Source: Phoebastria nigripes
Lineage: Eukaryota > Chordata > Aves > Procellariiformes > Diomedeidae
Direction of reading: 5' to 3'
DNA: 64,000 nucleotides
Assembly (NCBI GenBank): GCA_035582835.1
Contig: JAYKAV010002948.1
Span: 251,823 to 315,822, forward strand
The number at the start of each line of letters is the position of its first letter. Positions within the stretch are counted from its first letter, which is position 1. Both the position numbers and the translations under genes were made by a program. This document shows positions 56,613 through 64,000 of this stretch, piece after piece. The notes beneath the pieces are model-generated. The model did no database searches. It saw only the letters and a program-made list of their open reading frames with translations, and was not told the DNA's origin.

Positions 56613-59600
56613 CAGTCCTTTGGCCTCTGCCTGGGTTGGGCTCCCTGAAGCAAGAGAAGAGGGCCAACATCTCGTAGTTGATGTAAGAAGAAGAGGCCAA
56701 TTCAGTTTCTGCTGCAGAAGTAAGAAGGTAGACGGATGCATTCTGCTAAGCTGCCAAAGAGGTAGGGTTTTTTTGGTCAGCAGAGCATGGAAAATTAGAG
56801 ACAAGAAAAGCACCAAAGCAACACTGGGGCTGCATGTTCAAGAATGAAAATCCTAAGCAAGAAAAGCAACATTTGTAAAGTCAAGCAGAAAGTGTCTAGT
56901 TACAAGAATAGTTGAGACAAAGACAAATAACAGGATATGGCTGGTAGAATAAATAGGCGAGGAGTCTACAGGCATTTCCATGAGTCACTGCTGGGCTACA
57001 TACAGTAACCAAAACGGCACAGAGAAATTATTCAAGGAGACGCAAGGGAAGTGGATGCAGAAGAAATAAAAAGGAGGATAAAAGTGTTGTAAGGCTGAGG
57101 AGACAGGGAAATGGATGAGATGGAATGATGTCATGGAGAGATACCTTTCTTGGCCAGACATGCGGAAAATTGAGGTACATAGATTATAGTTCTGTTTATG
57201 ACCTGCTGCCAGCAACTGCTTGTTTACAGCACTGAGAGTTAAGATGACAGCTGTACCTTACTATGACAGGAAACCTTATTTCACAGTAAGTCTGACTGGT
57301 CTGGCAAGGGATCACGTCTGGTAGCAATGGAGGTCTGAAGAGACTTTTTAAATCTAGTACACATCTGAAAAGAACCGAAGTGGAAAAGGAAGAATATATC
57401 TTTCTTTTTCAGATTTATGGTACTGAAAAAGAAAGATCATTTTTTCCAAGAATCATTGCTAGATACTGGTGGAAGCAAACAAAATCAAACAGGCAACGGA
57501 AATCAAAGCATATTTTAAAATGAAGGATTTGTTTTTATCCTCACCAGGAGTAAAAGCTGGAATGAACCTGAGCCTACTGTTACCATGTAAGTGTCTGAAA
57601 TGAATAAACAGTTTTCTGACTGAATGGCTATCCCCATGGCAATAGGAGAGGATCTTGCACATTAAAGACTGAAAGGAATGAATAGGTGAGAAGGAAGCAC
57701 AGTAGATCCTGACACAGCCCAAGGTACAGGATGTATCCTTAGAACTGAGCTGTGAAGGATACATGCAGAAGGAACAGTCCCTGTATTTCCAGGGTTTATC
57801 AGTAATATGAGATAGGACTACACCGCAAGTCAGGCAAGGACAACAAGAACCCCTGTTAATTTTAGAGGCACTGGGATTATTGTGTCGGGGGCATTAAAGG
57901 TGCATTATTTAATGGGTGTCTAAAACTTTTATTAACTCCTCTTCAGTTACATTTATTTTCTATTCAATGGCTCAAACACAGCCCTGGATAGTTACCAGGA
58001 TAAACTTTAAAGCCAACAGGAGCTGTGCCTATTTATTCCAGGGTTGGAAGGAGCTCTCTAGCTCCAGCTCTAAACTGAATAACCCTTGCAAACCTGCAGC
58101 AGAGCTCTATATGAATTACTGATTTTTTTTTTTTTAGTTCTGCTGTAAAACAGGAAATGAGAAATAAAAATGTCATTGGCACCAACCAAATTCTAAGTTC
58201 TTATTTTGGCAAGAACAAAAAAAAAGATGTTCTGACACAGAATGTTCCCATTTGGCACAAACAAAACCATTAAGGTATTTGAAAGAAAAGCCAAAGAAAT
58301 AAAGCATTAGCTTCATAAAATATGATGTGGCAATTTCATGCCTTTTCTCCATAGGTTCAGGGATCAGATTTCTCACCCAAGCTATGACNGGCTGAATTCT
58401 CTCCTCTCCTACATGCCCCATATCCTCACAGAGCACCCCACTCTCCAGCCTAGTAGGACAACTCTACGTTGAGCTTTCTCTCTAATCCCAAATAATGTTG
58501 ATATTCTTACATTCCATTAGAAAAAGCATATATATATTCTTTATATCACAGAGTGTGAGTGAGGGCAACTTGTTTGCTTGGTTTACACCAGGAAGGTAAG
58601 AGGGCAGGTTTCAGTTCCCTCAAGCAGAAAATGGAACTTAATTTGCATCTCTAGTATCCTGCGTATTCCTGAAAAACCCTGAAAAGCTCTGGTTCTTGAG
58701 CCCTTGTGTGACTGGGGAACATTATTCCTTTTTCTTTTATTCTGGTTTTGTGTGTCTGGTTCTTAAAGCAAACAAACCAACCCACTTAAAACCTTTCAAT
58801 ACAGCTGGACTGAATTTGTTATTTAAATTCAGGCAGATTGAAATTCTAGTTTTACCAATCATTATTCACTAGAAAAAAATCTACCCAGCTAGTGTTGAAA
58901 GGGAGTGAAGTCTCCCCAGATGATCTTTACAAATGTCTCCAAGCTCATATTCAGTGGGAAACACCCTGGTCTTGACCCCTCCTTCCCCCCAAAGTCTCTC
59001 GCACAATAAAAAAAGGAAAGGGGAGGTGATAGATTTTCTTCTCCCATAAGCAAAAGTATCCTCTGGAGTAATTTATTTTCCCTGATCCTTTTAGCCCTTT
59101 CACTGTTAGTGAAGCTAGAGTATGCTACCCCACCATGGGGTCAGGGGAGGGTTGTGGTAAGATGTCTCATGTTTTAAGATCACTGGACCGTCCTAAATTT
59201 ACATACATTTATAAAAACAAAAAGCTGAAGCAATAATTGGCCTGGTCCTAATTTCCTCCACAGTTAACACAGTGAGTTGCACATTCAGATTTAAAGGTGG
59301 AGGCTGGAAATAAAATAATCAATTTTGGTAGCGCTATATGACATCTTTGGAAACTTCAGTGGAAAGAGCCATTCCCTAGCAATCCATAGTTGCAGGGATC
59401 AGTATGAACATTTATTTTAAATTGCCACGCAGGATCTAAAACAAGAACTTAGAAATCAGAGTGATCAATTTATTTCAGATGGCCTTTGGTTTGTGAAGGT
59501 TTTTTACTGAAAGCAGTTTAGCTACAGGAGAAAGCACGAATAGCTACCTTTGCAAGCTTTCCGTGACAATGCATAAATACGATGCATAAAGAATAATAAG

Positions 59601-59641
59601 GTTACAAAGTCAAGCAGTCTAATGGAAGAAAAAGGCGAATT

Positions 59642-59955
59642 CACAGAATCATAGGATAATCCAGGTGGGAAGAGACCCCAGGAGGTCACTAGTCCAACCT
59701 CCTGTTCAAAGCAGGGTCAGCTAGGGGGTCAGACCAGGTTGCTCATGGTTTTATCCAGATTAGTCCTGAAAATGTGCAGTCCCCAGGAAACCTGCTCCGC
59801 TGCTGGGCTGTCCTCACAGTGTAAAAGTTTCTCTTTCCATGCAATCTGAACATTTCTTGTTGCAATTTAGGTTCATTCTCTCTCATCCTGCCTGTCTTTG
59901 TCTTCTTGATGACCTCGTCATAGGTCCTAGAAGGCTGCTTGTAGGACCCCCTTAA
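59642..59955 (-). mobile_element. Old CR1 3' fragment
   Basis: The plus strand starts with cacagaatcataggataatcc, then agagaccccaggaggtcact, then agtccaacctcctgttcaaa, then a ttgctcatggttttatccag block and ttgatgacctcgtcataggt. The order is that of the antisense 3' UTR and ORF2 end of CR1. The wording in the 3' UTR differs from the other copies here, so this is a separate, older subfamily. It has no coding capacity. The right border is approximate. Confidence 0.85.
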
Positions 59956-60899
59956 GATTTTCCTTAATTAACTTTAGAAAAGTTAATTAAAGTTTCCTCC
60001 TCAACTTTATTTCAGATTCCTCGTGTATCTGCATATGGCATGTGCTATGATAGAGTCTCTAATTACCTGAACAAGTGCTACTTCTTTCTCAAGATTTCAT
60101 CCTCATTTACTGAAAAGGATGGATGGCATCTTACTTAAAGGGTAGCAACTTATTAAATTTTTATTCTGCATTGTTCAGCATGTGGTCTCATTCCTTGTTT
60201 ACAGCACACTCTTAAAATTCACCCCCTAAGGAGGTTTTTCTCATTATCATTAATTCCCTCACAGGTTTCTAATAGTATTAACTGTGAGACTTGTGTGGGA
60301 ATTGGAATTTGCGTTACATGAAATTACATGGAATAGTCTTGTATTTTTAATTTCTGATTTAGAAAACAAAGAAAAATATTCCTGTAAAGCATTTTTAAAT
60401 TAGAAATTGACCCATTTATGTGGAATAACTCAGACTGAACAAAACTGTAATTGTTAAGTTACATGATTTGTTTTCACAATTTCATAATTTCAAATACCAG
60501 GTGGCCTGAAGGTGTATTATGCTTATTTTACAAGTAGGAAATTGAAGCACAGAATAAGAAAGTTCTAGGGCAACCATATATTTCATATGTCTAAACCAAA
60601 ACACCTGAGAATGTGGTTAAACAGAGAGCTGAGAGAATTTTACAGAGTCCTGAGCCCTTGTGCTCTTCCAAATAGAGAGATGAACACTTGTGAACCTTAA
60701 GGAGATTATGATGCTTTAGAAAGAGAATGGAAGGGACTTGAGTCTTCTCTGTTAGTCTGTGAGGGTCTACACAGGGACAACCATCTTGACTTAATTACAT
60801 TTCCAGCTGTTTTGGAGGACAGAGTGCAGCTCATACATCTACTGGGAAGAACTGCCAAAAGGTGACGCTCTGCTTACAAATCCAGTGCAAAACTAAAAA
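59956..60899. other. Unique AT-rich non-coding DNA
   Basis: No exon or repeat family recognised. An 11-base phrase (ttttggaggac) near 60810 recurs near 60948, just inside the next element, so the CR1 5' border may be slightly further upstream than drawn. Confidence 0.45.
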
Positions 60900-60918
60900 T
60901 AAGTGACGATTTTCTGAT

Positions 60919-61650
60919 TTGGCTAGTCTGCTCCCAGACACAGCAGGTTTTGGAGGACAACACACAGAGGGGGCCAGCATCTCTGCTCAGAACAGCATCC
61001 GCATCCTCTGCAGTGGTGGTGACGTGTGTCAGGGCATGGTCCCCAGCTCCCCAGGACCATCTACCCCTGGCACATCAGAGACCTCGGACTGGAGTGAGCT
61101 CCTAAGGGTGGATGCAGCTCTGCAGCTGGGGGCTGTGGAGACACCAGAGGCCTCTCACCGGGGGCACAGCTTAGACGTGCTGCAGCACATGGGTGCTGGG
61201 GGTGGCCCATACTGCCAACTGAGGGAGCTGCAGGAGGGGGTCCACAGGCTGCGCAGCGTCAGAGATGGCAAAGAAGAGATTGGCTGGAGCTTCTCCAAAA
61301 CCCTGCAGGTACCANAGCCTGAACCCCCAGCTGCATCGACGGAGGGGGAGGCAGAGTCCATGCTTGTGACACTGGGAAATAGAGACTGCTGTGATGGTGA
61401 AGGCTGGAATCTGGTGACTTCTGGCATCAGGAGGATGACTCCAGCCCCATCTGCAGATCTGCAGCTCCAGAAGGGGGTCAGTGCCCTAGTAGCAGAGGAG
61501 AGGCTGGATGCTGTGTCCATGAAGCCCCTTAGCTGGCAGCATAAGATGGTGAAATTCAGGATCTTGAGAAAAAAGAGCAAGGCAAGGAGCAGGATCACAA
61601 CCCTGGACTTTAGGAGAGCAGACTTTGGCCTGTTCAGGGATCTTCTTTGA
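60919..61650 (+). pseudogene. CR1 ORF1 piece fused in frame to ORF2 endonuclease end
   Basis: A 243-codon open frame, ignoring one N codon. The first about 205 codons read like CR1 ORF1, the RNA-binding partner protein of the element: a helical, charged phrase LRELQEGVHRLRSVRDGKEE, then GWNLVTSGIRRMTPAPSADL and LQLQKGVSALVAEE. From about 61537 the frame continues as HKMVKFRIL...SRITTLDFRRADFGLFRDLL, which is the end of the ORF2 endonuclease and linker, seen also in the 50.5 kb copy. The joint therefore removes the ORF1 end and nearly all of the endonuclease, yet keeps the reading frame. The frame stops at 61650. The ORF1 assignment rests on recalled family phrases and its order before ORF2, and is less certain than the ORF2 part. 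Confidence 0.65.
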
Positions 61651-63700
61651 AGAATCCCATGGGATACAGTCCTAGAGAGAAGAGGAGTCCAGGAAACCTG
61701 GTCAGTTCTAAAGGATCCACCTCCTTCAAGCTTGAGACAGGTCCTTCTCCACATGTAGTTAGTCAAGAAAAGGTGGCAGGAGGTCCGCATGGATGAACAA
61801 GGAGCTCCTGACAAATCTGAAACATAAAAAGAAAGTGTACATAACGGGAAGCAGGGACAGGTCACAATGGAGGAATAGAGAGAGAGACACTATTTGAGGG
61901 AGCAGGGGTGGGGTTAGGAAAGCCAAAATCCACATGGAGTTGAATCTGGACAGGGATGTAAAGGGCAACAAGAAAGGCTTCAGCAGGTACAACAGCAGCA
62001 AAAGGAAGACAAGTGAAAATGCAGGCCCACTGCTGAATGGGGCAGGTGGCCTGGTGACAAAGGACATGGAAAAGGCTGAAGTACTCAATGACACTTGCCC
62101 TCTGTCTTTAGTGGTAAGAACAGCCTTCAAGTATTCCAGGCTCCTGAGATGAGTGGGAAATTCTGGAGCAATGGAGACTTACCTATGGTGGAGGATGATC
62201 ACATTAGGAGGCATTTAAACAAACTGGACATATACAAGTCTGTGGAACCTGACAGGATGTGCCCATGAGTGCTGAAGGAGCTGGCTGGTGTCATTGTGAG
62301 GCCACGCTAGNCTACCTTTGAAAGGTCATGGTGATCAGGGGAGGACTGGATGACAAATGACAGGCAAATGACACTCCTGTCTTCAAGAAGGGCAAGAAGG
62401 AGGATCTCAGGAACTACAGGCCTGCCAGCCTCAGCTTGACCCCTGGGAATATCCTGGAGGAACTAATCCTGGAAATCATATCCAAGCATCCAGGGCAAGA
62501 CGGTGATTGGGAACAGTCAGCATGAAATTAGGAAAGGGAAATCATTCCTGACTAACCTGACAGCCTGCTATGATGAGATGACTGGCTCAGTGGATGAAGG
62601 GAGAGCAGCGGATGTTGTTTATCTTGCCTCTGGTAAGGCTTTTGACACTACCTCTCACAATATCCATATAGACATACTGAGGAAGTATAGATTAGATAGG
62701 TGGACAGTGATGTAAATCAAAAAACTGGCTGAAGTGCTGGGCTGAAAAGGTAATGATCTGTCTGTGGCATAAAGCCCAGCTGGAGGCCCATCACTAGTGA
62801 TGCACCCCAGGGGTCAATACAGAGGCCAGTGCTGTTTAACATCTTCATTAATGATCTCAATGGTGGAGCAGAGTACATCCACAGCAAGTTTGCAGATGAT
62901 ACAAAACTGGGAGGAGTGGCTGATACATCAAATGGGTGTGTCATCATTCAGAAGGACCTTGGCAGGCTGGAAAAAAGGGCCAGTGGTTATCTCATGAAGT
63001 TCAGCAAAGGGAAATGCCAAGTCCTGCCCCTGGGGAGGAATAACCCCATATGCCAGTGGGGATATACCTCCATGCTGGGGGCCAATGAGTTGGAAAACAG
63101 TTTGGCAGAAAAGGCACTGAGGATCTTGGTGGACACCAAGTTGAACATGAACCAGCAATGCNCCCTTGCAGCAAGGAAGGCCAAAACCATCCTGGGCTGC
63201 ATGGTGGGGAGCATTGCCATCAGGTTCAGGGAGGTGATCCTTCCCCTCTACTCAGCTCCGGTGAGACACATCCAGAGTGCTGGATTGAAGTCTGGGCTTC
63301 CCTGTACAACAGAGACATGGACATACTGGAGCAAGTTGAGCAAAAGGCCACAAAGACGACGAAGGGATTGAGACACGTAGGAGGAGAAGCTGAGAGAGCT
63401 GGGACTGTATAGTCTGGAGAAGAGAAGGCTCGGGGGGATCTTACCAATGTCTATAAATACCTGATGGGAGGGAGTAAAGATGGAGCCAGACTCTTAGTGG
63501 TATTCAGTGACAGGACAAGATGCAATGGGCACAGAAGGAAATAAGGGAAATTCCATTTAAACATAAGAAAATATACTTTTCTGTGAGGGTTATTGAGCAC
63601 TGGTACAGGTTGCCTAGAGAGATTGTGAGATCTCCATCTGTGGAGATGTTCAAAACCCAACTGGACACAGTCCCAGGAAATGGGCTGCAGCTGACCTTGC
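61651..63700 (+). pseudogene. CR1 ORF2 reverse transcriptase remnant
   Basis: Reverse transcriptase domain of CR1 ORF2, in several frames. The fingers region near 62390-62560 carries NYRPA and a GKSFLTNL block. Motif A near 62611-62650 reads ADVVYLASGKAFDTTSH, so the catalytic aspartate position is alanine (62626-62628). The palm piece (62829-63371) carries [15 protein letters not shown] and an intact FADD motif C (62889-62900), then LAEKALRILVDTKLNMNQQ and ILGCMVGSIAIRFREVILPL. The rest is frameshifted and ends in a diverged HWYRLPREIV block near 63600. Early stops, shifts and the motif A change make it inactive. An N lies at 62311 and another at 63162. Confidence 0.88.
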
Positions 63701-63788
63701 TGTGAGCAGGGACTAGATGATCTCCAGAGGTGTCATCCAGCCTCAAATGGTCAGTGATTCTGTGATTCTGTGATTCTGTGATTCCATG

Positions 63789-64000
63789 AACAAAATGGGT
63801 GGAGCTTGCTTTCATTACAGCTCTTTCTTTCTGTTCCCCCTTAAAATATCCTCAGAAACCTCTTGCTTGTGGTCTTTTGGGTCTTCATGGATTTTGTGGA
63901 TTTTTCTCCATATATTCTAAAGTGTAGGTCCTGGACACTACCACTGCTCAGGACCTGCGTGGAGTTATGTTCAGGCCAAAGTAAGGTGTATATACAGTCC
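63789..64000. other. Unique non-coding end of window
   Basis: About 210 bases after the CR1 tail with no recognisable feature. Confidence 0.6.

Larger units (their letters stand above)
54080..59641. other. Unique non-coding DNA
   Basis: No exon recognised. It contains a 33-bp tandem duplication (55528-55593), a long poly(T) tract (55746-55779), a (GTTT)n microsatellite (56472-56500) and a 15-bp duplication with telomere-like sequence (56583-56612). Minus frames of about 100 codons (for example 57459-57764) lack motifs. One N lies near 58389. Confidence 0.5.
60900..63788 (+). mobile_element. CR1 non-LTR retrotransposon with internal deletion
   Basis: The longest CR1 here (about 2.9 kb). It carries an ORF1-like piece (60919 to about 61535), then jumps directly into the last part of the endonuclease domain and continues through the reverse transcriptase to a 3' tail of three attctgtg octamers plus attccatg (63757-63788). 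Most of the endonuclease is absent. Numerous frameshifts and stops show age. The tail type and several amino-acid phrases (GKSCLTNL, DEGRAADVVY) resemble the 50.5 kb copy more than the attctatg-tailed copies. Confidence 0.93.

Noticed and set aside
61155..61865. 236-codon minus-strand open frame
   Set aside because: Antisense of the CR1 ORF1/ORF2 segment on the plus strand.

Overview
The window looks like nuclear DNA from a bird (species not identifiable from sequence alone). The evidence is repeated copies of CR1 non-LTR retrotransposons ending in the 8-bp tails typical of avian CR1 (ATTCTATG / ATTCTGTG), one LTR-type element, and the near absence of SINE-like repeats. Composition is AT-rich and every unique stretch is full of stops in all frames. 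Scattered single Ns mark it as draft assembly. Nothing looks bacterial: no operons, ribosome binding sites, CRISPR arrays or tRNA/rRNA genes were seen.

Layout. 1-9.3 kb: unique non-coding DNA with a few GC-richer patches (3.87-4.39, 7.75-8.04 and 8.17-8.42 kb). 9.3 to about 10.6 kb: an LTR-like element on the minus strand with a readable promoter (five inverted CCAAT boxes and a TATA box), an AT-rich minisatellite and a poly(A) signal. 10.6-15.5 kb: unique. 15.47-16.61 kb: 5'-truncated CR1 on the minus strand. 16.6-36.0 kb: unique sequence with one old minus-strand CR1 (19.42-19.94 kb), a small perfect hairpin (21.47 kb) and a tandem NF-E2/AP-1-like site (34.55 kb). 36.0-36.19 kb: CR1 3' end. 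38.1-38.6 kb: GC-rich patch with two RFX X-box motifs. 38.35-46.5 kb: four weakly supported candidate exons on the plus strand; two of their three junctions are phase-compatible. 49.0-49.15 kb: CR1 3' end. 50.5-54.1 kb: two plus-strand CR1 copies separated by about 570 bp that may be a decayed LTR. 54.1-60.9 kb: unique sequence with poly(T) and (GTTT)n tracts, short duplications and an old minus-strand CR1 at 59.64 kb. 60.9-63.79 kb: the longest CR1, in which an ORF1 piece is joined directly to the late part of ORF2.

No complete single-copy protein gene can be supported. The window is best read as intergenic or intronic DNA with transposon remnants. All CR1 reverse transcriptase copies are broken by truncation, frameshift or loss of catalytic aspartates. 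I found no convincing novel multi-gene system. The leads most worth checking are the RFX-site pair with downstream exon candidates, the LTR promoter architecture, the shared motif A mutation and the ORF1/ORF2 joint in the CR1 copies, and the tandem NF-E2-like site.
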